DNA of 58,460 nt from an uncultured Verrucomicrobia subdivision 3 bacterium (GCA_903889895.1 CAISYZ010000199.1:1-58460), one strand, 5' to 3'. Counted from the first letter of the stretch, positions 46,528-57,101 are shown. Notes: generated by a model from the sequence alone, not told the origin. Numbers and translations are program-made.

Positions 46528-47589
46528 ATGAAAACCTCCGCTGGACTCGCCAGTCTCCTGCTGGCTTTCGCAACAATCACGGTTCCCGCCCGCGCCGAAG
46601 ATGCGAACGAAGCAGTGCAGGTTCGCGCCACACTGGAGTTGCAGGATGGTTCCCGATTGGTGGGCGTGCCGCTGGAAAAAGTTTTGTCGATGAAGCTGGA
46701 TTTCACCGAGGCCAACATCCCGCTGGAAAAAATCCGCCAGTGCGAAATCCGGCATAAGGACGGGCGCGTGGTGTTGAATCTGGTCAACGGCGACCGGTTG
46801 ACTGGCGTGCTCGCGCTAAATGAGTTCAAGCTGGAAACCGCGATGGGCAAGTTGTCTCCGGACCTCGCGCAGATTGACCGGATGACTTTTTCCGCGAGCC
46901 GCGGCGGCAGTCTGCCAGCGGGCGAAGGCGAGATTAACTTTGGCGGCGTAAACTGGCACGGTTGGAAAATGTCGTTCGCGGTGCAGGGCGACAAGCTGGC
47001 TTCGTTGCCCCAGTCGCGGCCCGGTTTTAACTACGGTCACAGCGGCGGCGGCCGCGGGCCTTATCTGGTGTCGAACGTCGGCAACACCGACTGGCGTGAC
47101 TATCGAATTGACTGCGTTTTTTGCGTGCCCGGCATTGATCCGGCGTTCAATCCCTACGGACTCGGTTCAGATTTTCATGACGGCTCCATTTGGTTTCACG
47201 TCGCCGATGCGAAGGAAAACTGGAACGAACGCGGCGGCAGCCTTTACCGGCTGGGCTTGGGCGGGAACGGCAGCTGGACGCTTTCCTGCACTTACAACAG
47301 TTATTGTCAGGTGCCGATGGGCTACGGCAATCCTCACAGCGACGCCGATCGCAAACTGGCTGCCGGCGACGGCTTGAACCCGGACCGCGTGAATGGAAAC
47401 CACTTCCGCATCGAGGTGCGCGGCCAGCGCATCCAAGTCTGGGTGGATGACCGGCAGATTGCCGATGTCACGGATGAGAAGATGGATGAACCGATTGGCG
47501 GCCAGACGCTCGATCACGGCGGCGTGGCTTTCGTCGGGGAATTCGACGCGATGATCTGGATCAAAAACTTTTCCGCGACGCGGCTTTGA
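46528..47589 (+). CDS. Exported protein with a concanavalin-like C-terminal domain
   Basis: The 353-residue protein starts at an ATG preceding a signal peptide (ASLLLAFATITVPARAED). The N-terminal part (about 30-150) is beta-rich with repeats of the DGSRLVGVPLEKV and NGDRLTGVLAL type. The C-terminal part resembles a jelly-roll of the DUF1080/laminin-G kind, with RIEVRGQRIQVWVDDRQIAD and GGVAFVGEFDAMIWIKNF. Carbohydrate binding or hydrolysis is plausible; no catalytic residue can be named. Confidence 0.75.
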   Translation: MKTSAGLASLLLAFATITVPARAEDANEAVQVRATLELQDGSRLVGVPLEKVLSMKLDFTEANIPLEKIRQCEIRHKDGRVVLNLVNGDRLTGVLALNEFKLETAMGKLSPDLAQIDRMTFSASRGGSLPAGEGEINFGGVNWHGWKMSFAVQGDKLASLPQSRPGFNYGHSGGGRGPYLVSNVGNTDWRDYRIDCVFCVPGIDPAFNPYGLGSDFHDGSIWFHVADAKENWNERGGSLYRLGLGGNGSWTLSCTYNSYCQVPMGYGNPHSDADRKLAAGDGLNPDRVNGNHFRIEVRGQRIQVWVDDRQIADVTDEKMDEPIGGQTLDHGGVAFVGEFDAMIWIKNFSATRL

Positions 47590-47622
47590 ACGCCTAGCTG
47601 GTTTAAATCTTGGCCGGGAAAA

Positions 47623-48192
47623 TTATTTTTTTCCTAGCGCTTTTTTGGTGGCGGCTTGCAGATCGTCCAGTTCTGGCTGTAATTCCTCTTTGGTCTTCCT
47701 GTCCATACGGTCAATGAACAGCAAGCCGTTCAAATGATCCGTTTCGTGCTGGACCGCCCGCGCCAGCAGACCGCCGCAGCGGAAGGCGATAGGCTTGCCC
47801 TTGGCGTTCAGCGCCTTCACGTCCACGGTGCCGGGCCGGGAGATCTCGGCGAAGATTTCCGGGAAACTCAGGCAGCCTTCGCCGCCTTTCACGGCTTCAC
47901 CGGCGGGCGTGACTTCCGGATTGATGAGCACGAGTGGCATGATGCTCGCCACATCGGCGGGCTTGCCGTCCAGCTCCAACGTGGAAGGGCGGTCGGTGAT
48001 TTCGCGCACATCAATCACCGTGAGCTGCTTCGCCACACCGATTTGCTGGGCCGCGAGACCGACGCCGTGGTTTTCATTCATCGTCTCGAACATGTCGGCG
48101 ATGAGCTGCTTGATTTCCGGCGTGATGCTTTCGATGCGTTCGCCCTTTTTCCGGAGGACGGGATGACCGTATTTTACAATTTCGAGGACCAT
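47623..48192 (-). CDS. def: Peptide deformylase
   Basis: Def removes the formyl group from nascent proteins. The 189-residue protein shows the three motifs GVGLAAQQIG, EGCLSFPE (metal cysteine) and QHETDHLNG (metal histidines and catalytic Glu). Length is normal. It follows parB by 6 bp and is probably co-transcribed with it. Confidence 0.96.
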   Translation of the reverse strand: MVLEIVKYGHPVLRKKGERIESITPEIKQLIADMFETMNENHGVGLAAQQIGVAKQLTVIDVREITDRPSTLELDGKPADVASIMPLVLINPEVTPAGEAVKGGEGCLSFPEIFAEISRPGTVDVKALNAKGKPIAFRCGGLLARAVQHETDHLNGLLFIDRMDRKTKEELQPELDDLQAATKKALGKK

Positions 48193-48198
48193 GAAATT

Positions 48199-49113
48199 TT
48201 AGTCGGCGGACACGTTGAGGATTTCGAGGATGCGCTGCAAATCATCGTCATTGAAGAAGGCGATTTCCACTGCGCCTTTGCCGTGGGCGTATTTCAAATG
48301 CACCTTGGTGCCGAATTTTTCGCGCAGATTTTCCTCCAGCCGCGCGATGTTGGAGTCAGTCGGGACGATGGCCTTGGGCTTGGTGTTGTCGCTGTTGATG
48401 CGCGCAGGGCGGGCCAGCAGCTTGGCAACCAAGCCTTCGGTCTGGCGGACGTTCAACGCGTCCTTGATGGTGCGTTCGGCGGCAATGAGCTGAATCTTTT
48501 CATCCGGCAAACCAAGAATCACCTTCGCGTGGCCGACAGAAATGCGGCCTTCGCGCAGATAACTTTGCACCGGTGTGGGCAGCTTGAGCAGGCGCGTGGC
48601 ATTGGCCACGGCGGCGCGACTCTTGCCAACTTTCGTGGCAATTTGTTCCTGCGTGAGTTGAAACTGATCCCCAAGCTGCTGGTAGCCCAGCGCTTCTTCC
48701 AGCGGATTGAGGTTCTCGCGCTGCAAGTTCTCTATGAGCGCGAGCTCCAGCACCGCGCGGTCGTCAGCCTCGCGGACGATGATCGGGACTTCCGCTAGGT
48801 TCAACAATTGCGACGCGCGCCAGCGGCGTTCACCGGCGATGAGTTCAAAGAAACCGTCACGCTCGCGGACGATGAGCGGCTGGACAATGCCTTGTTCGCG
48901 GATCGAATCGGCCAGTTCCTTGAGCGCCTCAGTGGAAAACTCCTTGCGCGGCTGCATGGGCGAGGGGCGCACGCGATTCAGCGGCACCCGGCGGACGCGC
49001 GCGTAATCGGCCGACGCGGGCGAAACCGGAGCTGGCGCAGTTGCCGTCGGCGGCAATGGCGGATTGCCACCCAAGAGTGCTCCCAAACCCCGACCTAGAG
49101 CAGGTTTTGACAT
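48199..49113 (-). CDS. parB: Chromosome partitioning protein ParB
   Basis: ParB binds parS sites and spreads as a CTP-dependent clamp. The 304-residue protein opens SKPALGRGLGALLGG, followed by a Pro/Ala linker, the nuclease-like domain with IAGERRWRASQL and ENLQRENLNPLEEA, the HTH QEQIATKVGKSRAAVANATR, and a C-terminal dimerisation region. The ATG at 49113 fits the family; an upstream extension of the frame (to 49218) is not conserved. parA is not in the window, and no canonical parS was found in it. Confidence 0.94.
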   Translation of the reverse strand: MSKPALGRGLGALLGGNPPLPPTATAPAPVSPASADYARVRRVPLNRVRPSPMQPRKEFSTEALKELADSIREQGIVQPLIVRERDGFFELIAGERRWRASQLLNLAEVPIIVREADDRAVLELALIENLQRENLNPLEEALGYQQLGDQFQLTQEQIATKVGKSRAAVANATRLLKLPTPVQSYLREGRISVGHAKVILGLPDEKIQLIAAERTIKDALNVRQTEGLVAKLLARPARINSDNTKPKAIVPTDSNIARLEENLREKFGTKVHLKYAHGKGAVEIAFFNDDDLQRILEILNVSAD

Positions 49114-49204
49114 CCACGCAGAGTGTCGCAGGGCGGGGAAATTGTCAACGCGGAGGCGCAATCTCGTCACCGAATCGTAACTTGCCGTAACCGGATTGTC
49201 ACTT

Positions 49205-49591
49205 ATGCTGGCGGGCATGAATCCGGCAGAATTATTTGCCCACGAGTTGAACCCGGTGCGCCTCGCGCCCGGCGAGGTTTTGTTTCAGGCTGGCGATGCC
49301 GCCGACGGGATGTATGTCGTCCTCGAAGGCGCGCTCGATGTGCTGGTGGCGAACAAAGTGGTGGAGACGTCCACGCGCGGTGCGATTCTTGGCGAAATGG
49401 CGTTGATTGATCACACGCCGAGAGGTGCGACGGTGAAGGCCCGCGAAGCGGCCACGCTGGTGAAAATTGACGAGCGCCGGTTCCAGCGGGTGGTCCAGCA
49501 AAATCCTTTTTTCGCCACGCATGTGATGAAAGTGCTCGTGGATCGCATCCGGCACATGAACCAGTTGCTGGCGCAAAATCCCCCGGCCTGA
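49205..49591 (+). CDS. Cyclic nucleotide-binding domain protein
   Basis: The 128-residue protein is a single Crp-like cNMP-binding beta-roll: APGEVLFQAGDAADGMYVVLEGALDV, then GAILGEMALIDHTPRGATVKA, where GE...R matches the phosphate-binding cassette (RxA form altered to RGAT). There is no HTH, so it acts as a stand-alone sensor. The ATG at 49205 or at 49217 may be used. It is divergent from parB. Confidence 0.85.
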   Translation: MLAGMNPAELFAHELNPVRLAPGEVLFQAGDAADGMYVVLEGALDVLVANKVVETSTRGAILGEMALIDHTPRGATVKAREAATLVKIDERRFQRVVQQNPFFATHVMKVLVDRIRHMNQLLAQNPPA

Positions 49592-49747
49592 ACCGACTTG
49601 GCGCTGCTTGTGGCTTCCGACGGTCTGAAAAGCTCCGTTCAATTTTTTTGCTATTTCGCCGCCCACATTGTATTTAATGATATACGGACTGTCTCGCTTT
49701 CGCGGCTTTGATTCAAGGTCGCTTCGCAATGGTTCATAAACAAAAAT

Positions 49748-50257
49748 ATGCAATGCTGCGTGTGTAAGGAAAAACCGGCGACGGTGCATCTGACCCAAAT
49801 CGTGGGCGAGAAGATGCAGAAGCTGGATTTGTGCGAGGACTGCGCGAAGGCCAAAGGCATCAATGACCCGACGAGCTTCGCGATGGCGGATTTGATGCTC
49901 GGTCTCGGCGCGTCGCAGGAACTTGACCCGACGGTGGGCGCGGCGCAAATCAAATGCCCGCGCTGCGGATTTTCGCAGGCGGATTTCAAGAAGTCCGGCC
50001 GGCTCGGTTGTCCGGAATGTTACCAGACCTTTGCGGAAGGCTTGTCCGGCTTGCTCAAGACGATGCACAAGGGCACGCGGCACACCGGCAAGGCACCGGA
50101 GGCGTTGCGCAAATCCCGCGAGACGGGCGACCGGCTCAAGCTGCTTCAAAAAAAATTGAACAAGGCCGTCGAGGCCGAAGACTACGAGCTGGCCGCGCAG
50201 TTGCGCGATGAGATCAAGGTGTTGAACGGCGTGGCCCCAGCCAAGGCGGCAAAATGA
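49748..50257 (+). CDS. mcsA: McsA-like activator of protein arginine kinase
   Basis: The 169-residue protein has two zinc-binding CxxC pairs at each of two sites (CCVCKE...CEDCAK and CPRCGF...CPECYQ) and a C-terminal UVR motif (LQKKLNKAVEAEDYELAAQL). This is the McsA layout; McsA stimulates the arginine kinase McsB. Its stop overlaps the mcsB start (ATGA). Confidence 0.92.
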   Translation: MQCCVCKEKPATVHLTQIVGEKMQKLDLCEDCAKAKGINDPTSFAMADLMLGLGASQELDPTVGAAQIKCPRCGFSQADFKKSGRLGCPECYQTFAEGLSGLLKTMHKGTRHTGKAPEALRKSRETGDRLKLLQKKLNKAVEAEDYELAAQLRDEIKVLNGVAPAKAAK

Positions 50258-51327
50258 AAGATCTGCATCAATTTCTGATTTCACCCCTGCAAGCGGCACA
50301 GCAGCATGGTCCGAACGATCGCATCGTGATGTCGAGCCGTGTCCGGCTGGCGCGCAACCTGCGCGATGCGTCGTTTCCTGGTTGGGCCAAGAAGCCGGAG
50401 CGGGTGAAGATTCTGGACCTGATCATACCGGCGGTCAGCGCTTTGCCGGAGATGGCCGATTCGTTTGCCGAGGCGATGGATAATTTGACCGCGCTCGACA
50501 AGCAGATTTTGGTGGAGCGGCATTTGATCAGCCGCGAGCACGCCGCAAAGAATGTCGGCAGCGGCATCGTGCTAAATCGCGCGGAGTCGTTTTGCGTGAT
50601 GATCAACGAGGAAGATCACCTGCGGATGCAGGCGTTGCGCCCCGGCTTCCAAATCCGCGAGGCGTGGAACGCGATTGACCGGCTGGACTCAGCGTTGGAG
50701 AAGAAACTCGATTTCGCCTTCGACAATGAACTCGGCTATTTGACTGCGTGCCCGACGAATCTCGGCACCGGCATCCGCGTGAGCGCGATGTTGCACCTGC
50801 CGGGACTGGTGCTGGCGGAGCAAATCAACCCCATCATCCAGTCCGTGAACAAGCTCGGCCTTGCCGTGCGTGGGCTATACGGCGAAGGCACCGAGGCACT
50901 GGGCAATGTTTTCCAGGTTTCCAACCAGATGACGCTGGGCGAGAGCGAAATCGTCATCGTGGAGCGGTTGGAAAAAGTTTTGTCGCAGATCATCGAGCAC
51001 GAGGAGAACGCGCGGCAGTCGCTGCTAGAAAAAAAGCCCAAGACCGTGTTCAACCACATCGGTCGTGCCTATGGCATTCTGGCCAACGCGCACAGCATTT
51101 CGTCCAAGGAGACGATGAATCTGTTGTCGCTGCTGCGGCTGGGCATTGACTTGGATTTGTTTCCCGGCACGGCACGGGCGCTGGTGGACGAGCTGTTTCT
51201 GACCACGCAGCCGGCGCATTTGCAGAAGCAGATTGCCGACAAGCTTTCTGCCGAGGAGCGTGATTTGTTGCGCGCCGACATGGTGCGCGCGCGGCTGAAG
51301 GACGTGAGCCGGCCGGTCACGAAATAA
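50254..51327 (+). CDS. mcsB: Protein arginine kinase McsB
   Basis: McsB phosphorylates arginines to mark proteins for ClpCP degradation. The 357-residue protein has the phosphagen-kinase signature VMSSRVRLARNLRDASFPGW, the catalytic GSGIVLNRAESFCVMINEEDH, LGYLTACPTNLGTGIRVS and the allosteric/RDE-like C-terminus. It overlaps mcsA by 4 bp. ctsR and clpC, the usual operon partners, are not next to it, so the pair is detached here. Confidence 0.95.
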   Translation: MKDLHQFLISPLQAAQQHGPNDRIVMSSRVRLARNLRDASFPGWAKKPERVKILDLIIPAVSALPEMADSFAEAMDNLTALDKQILVERHLISREHAAKNVGSGIVLNRAESFCVMINEEDHLRMQALRPGFQIREAWNAIDRLDSALEKKLDFAFDNELGYLTACPTNLGTGIRVSAMLHLPGLVLAEQINPIIQSVNKLGLAVRGLYGEGTEALGNVFQVSNQMTLGESEIVIVERLEKVLSQIIEHEENARQSLLEKKPKTVFNHIGRAYGILANAHSISSKETMNLLSLLRLGIDLDLFPGTARALVDELFLTTQPAHLQKQIADKLSAEERDLLRADMVRARLKDVSRPVTK

Positions 51328-51329
51328 AT

Positions 51330-51758
51330 TCAAGTCTTCTTCGCGCGGAGGACGAGCAGGGGAATGTGCGTGTCGTGCCGCACCTGCGTGATGGTGCTGC
51401 CGTGAAACAAATCGCCAAAAAAACGATGGCCATGGCCGGCCATCGCAATCAAATCGCAGTTTTCAGCCTCGGCCACCTTGATGATTTCCGCCGGCGGGTC
51501 GCCGAGCGCCAGCACGGTTTCCACGGAAAATCCCTCGCCGCGAAGCTCGTCGGCAACTATTTCTAAATACGCGCGGTCAGTTTTCATTTCCTCGGACTCG
51601 GCGAGTTTCAACTGGTTGAAATTGCGCGCGACCCAGCCATCAGCCACATGCAGCAACAGCAGCTTCGCACCAGTCAGCTTCACCATCGGCCGGACGTGGG
51701 CGAGTATGGCCTGATCTGTCGCGCTATTTTCCAGCGGAATGAGAATGTGTTTATACAT
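51330..51758 (-). CDS. Universal stress protein, UspA family
   Basis: The 142-residue protein has the UspA fold with HILIPLENSATDQAILAHV and the ATP-binding tail MAGHGHRFFGDLFHGSTITQV, close to G-2x-G-9x-G(S/T). It follows mntH with a 6-bp gap on the minus strand, so manganese status probably controls it through MntR. Confidence 0.9.
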   Translation of the reverse strand: MYKHILIPLENSATDQAILAHVRPMVKLTGAKLLLLHVADGWVARNFNQLKLAESEEMKTDRAYLEIVADELRGEGFSVETVLALGDPPAEIIKVAEAENCDLIAMAGHGHRFFGDLFHGSTITQVRHDTHIPLLVLRAKKT

Positions 51759-51764
51759 GGCTGG

Positions 51765-53171
51765 CTATTGGGTTGGCACGGGCAATCCGAGATGCCCATA
51801 AAACATCTTCAGCGCGGCAGCGGGCATGAAGGTGTCAAACAGCAGCTTCACGTTCAGGATGATGATGACGGCTGCGGTCGTCCAGCCGAGAATTTTTAGC
51901 CACGTCCGGTTGGCGAACGCACCCATCTTCGCCTTTTCGCCGGTGAACCGCATTAGCGGCCAGACGGCGAAACCGAGTTGCATGGACAAGACGACCTGGC
52001 TGGCGACGAGCAGTTGCGTGGTTTTGCTTTCACCAAAAAAACCAATTACGCACACGGCGGGAACAATCGCAATCAGCCGTGTAATTAATCGCCGCAGCCA
52101 AGGGCGCAATCGGAGATTCACAAATCCTTCCATAACGACCTGACCGGCGAGCGTGCCGGTGAGCGTGGAATTTTGCCCCGACGCCAGCAGCGCGACGGCG
52201 AAGAGGATGCTCGCTACGCCGACACCGAGAATGGGACTCAATAATTTGTAAGCGTCCTGAATTTCCGCCACGTCCTGATGTCCCGACCAGTGAAACGCCG
52301 CCGCCGCCAGCGCCAGAATCGCGCCGTTGACGAGCAGCGCGAACATTAGCGCCACGGTCGAGTCGATCGTCGCGAACTTGATGGCCTCGCGTTTGCCTTC
52401 GATGTTCTGCTCGAACTTACGCGTTTGGACGATGGACGAGTGCAGATACAAATTGTGCGGCATGACCGTCGCGCCGATGATGCCGATGCTGATATAGAGC
52501 ATGTCCGGATTGGTGAGCAGTTGCGGGCCGGGGACAAATCCCATCAGCATTCCCAGATAACCGGGTTTCGACCAAAATAGTTCCGTCGCAAAACAGGTCG
52601 CGATGGTGGCGATGAGGGTGATAACCAAAGCTTCGATGTAACGAAACCCCTTGCTCTGCAAAAACAGCACCGCGAGCACATCCGCCGCCGTGATGACGCA
52701 GCCCCAGACGAGCGGGATGCCAAAGAGCAGTTGCAGCGCTATGGCTGAACCGACCACCTCGGCCAAGTCGCACGCGGCGATGGCGATTTCGCAGCCGATC
52801 CAGAGAAACCAGACGGTCGGCGTGGAGTAATGGTCGCGACATGCCTGCGCCAGGTCGCGGCCGGTGGCGACGCCGAGCTTGATGCTCAAATGCTGGAGCA
52901 GAATTGCCATGAGATTTGAAATCATGACGACGGACAGCAGCGTGTAGCCGAACTGCGCGCCGCCCTGCAGATCGGTTGCCCAGTTGCCGGGATCCATGTA
53001 ACCGACCGCGATGAGAAAGCCCGGACCGGAGAACGCAAACAGCTTTCGCCAGAATGAAGCTGTCACCGGGACGATGATGCTGCGGTGGACTTCGTTCAGC
53101 GACGCCTGTCCGGTCGGCTTACGCCAACCGTTTTCGCGGGCGGCGTCAGAGGATTGTGGCGGTTCTTCCAT
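51765..53171 (-). CDS. mntH: Nramp-family manganese importer MntH
   Basis: MntH imports Mn2+ (and Fe2+) with protons. The 468-residue protein has the metal-site motif MDPGNWATD in the first helix, the MPHNLYLHS motif in helix 6, and about eleven hydrophobic helices. The ATG at 53171 is preferred; a TTG one codon earlier is possible. Divergent from mntR, with two inverted-repeat operators in the gap. Confidence 0.95.
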   Translation of the reverse strand: MEEPPQSSDAARENGWRKPTGQASLNEVHRSIIVPVTASFWRKLFAFSGPGFLIAVGYMDPGNWATDLQGGAQFGYTLLSVVMISNLMAILLQHLSIKLGVATGRDLAQACRDHYSTPTVWFLWIGCEIAIAACDLAEVVGSAIALQLLFGIPLVWGCVITAADVLAVLFLQSKGFRYIEALVITLIATIATCFATELFWSKPGYLGMLMGFVPGPQLLTNPDMLYISIGIIGATVMPHNLYLHSSIVQTRKFEQNIEGKREAIKFATIDSTVALMFALLVNGAILALAAAAFHWSGHQDVAEIQDAYKLLSPILGVGVASILFAVALLASGQNSTLTGTLAGQVVMEGFVNLRLRPWLRRLITRLIAIVPAVCVIGFFGESKTTQLLVASQVVLSMQLGFAVWPLMRFTGEKAKMGAFANRTWLKILGWTTAAVIIILNVKLLFDTFMPAAALKMFYGHLGLPVPTQ

Positions 53172-53175
53172 CAAT

Positions 53176-53193
53176 ATGTAGCATTAGTTACAT
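53176..53193. promoter_or_regulatory. Putative MntR operator 1
   Basis: ATGTAGCATTAGTTACAT is an inverted repeat (TGTAGC against the complement of GTTACA, one mismatch). It lies 5 bp upstream of the mntH start, where bound repressor would block transcription or early elongation. Confidence 0.75.
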
Positions 53194-53218
53194 CAGGTGA
53201 ACGGTGTGGTCAACTGAA

Positions 53219-53236
53219 ATGTAGCCTAAGTTACAA
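53219..53236. promoter_or_regulatory. Putative MntR operator 2
   Basis: ATGTAGCCTAAGTTACAA repeats operator 1 with the same half-sites and spacing, 43 bp away centre to centre (about four helical turns), between the mntH and mntR starts. A pair of sites would allow control of both directions. Confidence 0.75.
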
Positions 53237-53285
53237 ATTAAAACCTCGACTAAACCGCCGGCTTGGGTTTGATTATTCCTGATTT

Positions 53286-53720
53286 ATGCCGCGATCCAAA
53301 AAACCTGCCGGTTCGCCGTTGCCGCAAGCGGAAAATTTCCGCCGGCTGCGCCGCGATCATGCCGGGGAAATTGCGCAGGATTATGCCGAGGCCATCGCCG
53401 ACCTGGCGGCGGCCGTGGGCGAGGCGCGTGTGGTGGACTTGGCGCGGCGGCTCGGCGTGACGCATGTGACGGTCAACCGCACGTTGGCTCGACTCAAGCG
53501 CGCGGGCTATGTGAACACCAAACCTTACCGGGCGATATTTCTTACCGATGCCGGCCAAAAGCTGGCCGCCGAAAGCAAGCTGCGCCATGAAACGGTGGTG
53601 GCATTTCTTCAATCGCTCGGCGTTTCGAAGAAGGTTGCCTTGATGGACGCCGAAGGCATTGAGCATCACGTCAGCCCGGAAACCCTGGCTGCTTTCGAGC
53701 GGCGGCTGCCGCAGCGTTGA
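53286..53720 (+). CDS. mntR: Manganese-responsive regulator MntR (DtxR family)
   Basis: The 144-residue protein belongs to the DtxR/MntR group. The winged HTH is GEARVVDLARRLGVTHVTVNR, and the following dimerisation/metal domain has RHETVVAFLQSLGVS...DAEGIEHHVSPETL, where Asp, Glu and His residues match the MntR metal-binding pattern. No SH3 domain is present, as in MntR. It is divergent from mntH. Confidence 0.93.
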   Translation: MPRSKKPAGSPLPQAENFRRLRRDHAGEIAQDYAEAIADLAAAVGEARVVDLARRLGVTHVTVNRTLARLKRAGYVNTKPYRAIFLTDAGQKLAAESKLRHETVVAFLQSLGVSKKVALMDAEGIEHHVSPETLAAFERRLPQR

Positions 53721-53750
53721 GGCCCGGCTACCGGTTGCACGTTTGCAGAA

Positions 53751-55136
<1,386 letters not shown>

Positions 55137-55159
55137 TTCCCCGCGTTGCGGGCATTGAA

Positions 55160-55897
55160 ATGAGCACCGCTGCCACCAGTTTGAGCGCCGAAGCCGCCGC
55201 GAATCTCCCGCGCCACGTCGCGGTGATCATGGACGGCAACGGGCGCTGGGCCAAGGCGCGCCACCTGCCGCGCGTCGAGGGCCACCGGCGCGGCGCGGAT
55301 TCCGTGCGCGAAATCATCCGCACCGCCGGCGACGTCGGCATCAAGTATCTCACGCTCTACGCCTTTTCGGCGGAGAACTGGAACCGGCCCAAGGACGAGG
55401 TGGACGCGCTGATGAAATATCTCGTCCATTACCTCAAGTCCGAGACGAAGGATCTGAACAAAAACAATGTCCGGCTGGAAGTCATCGGCCAGATTCACCG
55501 GCTGCCGGACAATGTGCAGGAGCAGATTGCCAAATCCGTCGCCGCGCTGGCCAAGAACAACGGCCTGACGCTCATTCTGGCGTTGAGCTACGGTAGCCGG
55601 ATTGAAATTGTGGAGGCCGTGCGCGCGATTGCCGAAAAAGTGAAGTCGGGAAAGTTGGAGTCTGCCGACATCAACGAAAAAATCATTTCGGAAAATCTTT
55701 GGACGCGCAATGTGCCCGATCCGGATTTGCTCATCCGCACGAGCGGCGAGATGCGCGTGAGCAATTTTCTGCTGTGGCAAATTAGCTACGCCGAACTTGT
55801 CATCACGCCGACGCTCTGGCCGGATTTCCGCAAGGCGCAATTCTTCGCAGCGCTAGAGGAATACGCCAAGCGCAACCGGCGCTTCGGCGGCATTTAA
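55160..55897 (+). CDS. uppS: Undecaprenyl pyrophosphate synthase (cis-prenyltransferase)
   Basis: UppS makes the C55 lipid carrier for peptidoglycan. The 245-residue protein has VAVIMDGNGRWAK with the catalytic Asp, GHRRGADSVREI, YLTLYAFSAENWNRP and PDLLIRTSGEMRVSNFLLWQ. The ATG at 55160 is preferred; the frame extends upstream inside purA but that part is not conserved. Confidence 0.96.
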   Translation: MSTAATSLSAEAAANLPRHVAVIMDGNGRWAKARHLPRVEGHRRGADSVREIIRTAGDVGIKYLTLYAFSAENWNRPKDEVDALMKYLVHYLKSETKDLNKNNVRLEVIGQIHRLPDNVQEQIAKSVAALAKNNGLTLILALSYGSRIEIVEAVRAIAEKVKSGKLESADINEKIISENLWTRNVPDPDLLIRTSGEMRVSNFLLWQISYAELVITPTLWPDFRKAQFFAALEEYAKRNRRFGGI

Positions 55898-55993
55898 AGC
55901 CAAGGCAGAAGGCGGAATGATGAATGAAGAAAATTCTGCCGGCGCGCGAACGGGGGAGTTTCTACGTTCTTCATTTATAATTTTTCCTTCCGA

Positions 55994-56710
55994 ATGAACT
56001 CATTGTTTCAAGTCGTTCACGAGGATGAGAATTTACTGGTGGTGCACAAGCCGGCCGACCTCGTGTGCCATCCGACCAAGGGCGACGAATATTCCAGCCT
56101 CATCAGCCGCGCGCGGCTTTATCTCCAGGCGGCGTCAGAGCCGCATCTGGTCAACCGGCTCGACCGCGAAACTTCCGGCCTCGTGGTCATCGCCAAAAAT
56201 GTCCTCACGGCGCGCGAACTCGGAAAGATTTGGGAGACGCGCGCCATCACGAAGGAATACCGCGCCATTGTCCACGGCCACGTCGCCGCAGAGCAGGGGA
56301 TGATTGACGCGCCGCTCGGCAAGGACGAAGCGAGCATCGTCGCCATCAAAGATTGCGTGCGCGCCGACGGCACGCCGGCGCAAACGGAGTTTTTCGTGGA
56401 GAAAAGATTCGCGCGCAAAGGCGCAAGCTTTACGCTGCTGCGGCTCTTGCCGCGCAGCGGGCGCAAGCATCAGATCCGCATTCATCTCGCGCACCTCGGC
56501 CATCCCATCGTCGGCGACAAGATTTATGGCGGTGATGCGGATTTGTATCTCGCGCTGGTCGAAGGCCGGTTGACGGAGGAGCAGCGCGCGAGGCTGATTT
56601 TACCGACGCACGCGCTGCACGCGGGGCGGCTGCAATTTCACTGGCGCGAACAGGACTGGGATTTTTCTACGCCGCCGGAGCCGTTGTTCACGGATTTTCT
56701 GCAGACGTGA
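55994..56710 (+). CDS. RluA-family pseudouridine synthase
   Basis: The 238-residue enzyme has the RluA catalytic motif HLVNRLDRETSGLVVIAK, with the catalytic aspartate, and the later RSGRKHQIRIHLAHLGHPIVGDKIYGG. There is no S4 domain, as in RluA and TruC-like members. The exact target uridine is unknown. Its end overlaps the convergent L7Ae-like gene by 23 bp. Confidence 0.88.
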   Translation: MNSLFQVVHEDENLLVVHKPADLVCHPTKGDEYSSLISRARLYLQAASEPHLVNRLDRETSGLVVIAKNVLTARELGKIWETRAITKEYRAIVHGHVAAEQGMIDAPLGKDEASIVAIKDCVRADGTPAQTEFFVEKRFARKGASFTLLRLLPRSGRKHQIRIHLAHLGHPIVGDKIYGGDADLYLALVEGRLTEEQRARLILPTHALHAGRLQFHWREQDWDFSTPPEPLFTDFLQT

Positions 56711-57101
56711 CCGGAGGCGACGATTTCTTCGGCGACTTCGGCGGCGTGGGGACGTTCGGCGGCTTGTTGAGCCGGTGTTCCTTCAATTCCGCGTAGATGG
56801 ATTGCGCGAGGCCGGACTTGGTGAAGCCGACGGCTTTGGCTCCTTTGACGTTGAAAAACTTTTCCAATTCCGCCGCTGTGAAATACTGCACCACCGGATA
56901 AAAGGAAAAATCTTTGAGCACCTCGTCGCGGCTGGCTTCGGCGATGTCGGTGGTGATGAGGACGAAATGCAGTTTGCCCTTGTTCGCGCGCATCGTGTCG
57001 CGGCCCACCAGCAGGCCGCGCGTCTTCAGCACAAACGGAAACATCCGCGTGACATCCCGGGCCGGCACTGAAGGTTCGGTGGCTGCGTCGTCGCTCATCA
57101 C
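56688..57101 (-). CDS. L7Ae-like (ribosomal L7Ae/L30e fold) RNA-binding protein, putative
   Basis: The 137-residue protein has TRGLLVGRDTMRANKGKLHFVLITTDIA and later VVQYFTAAELEKFFNVKGAKAVGFT, which follow the YlxQ/L7Ae pattern of small RNA-binding proteins. The C-terminal tail is Lys/Pro-rich. Its ATG overlaps the stop of the upstream helicase (TGA/ATG), so both belong to one transcript. The family call is by pattern and less certain than its neighbours. Confidence 0.6.
   Translation of the reverse strand: MMSDDAATEPSVPARDVTRMFPFVLKTRGLLVGRDTMRANKGKLHFVLITTDIAEASRDEVLKDFSFYPVVQYFTAAELEKFFNVKGAKAVGFTKSGLAQSIYAELKEHRLNKPPNVPTPPKSPKKSSPPVTSAENP

Noticed and set aside
48199-49204. A canonical parS near parB
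   Set aside because: No TGTTTCACGTGAAACA or close match was seen around parB; CACGTG elsewhere lacks the flanks.
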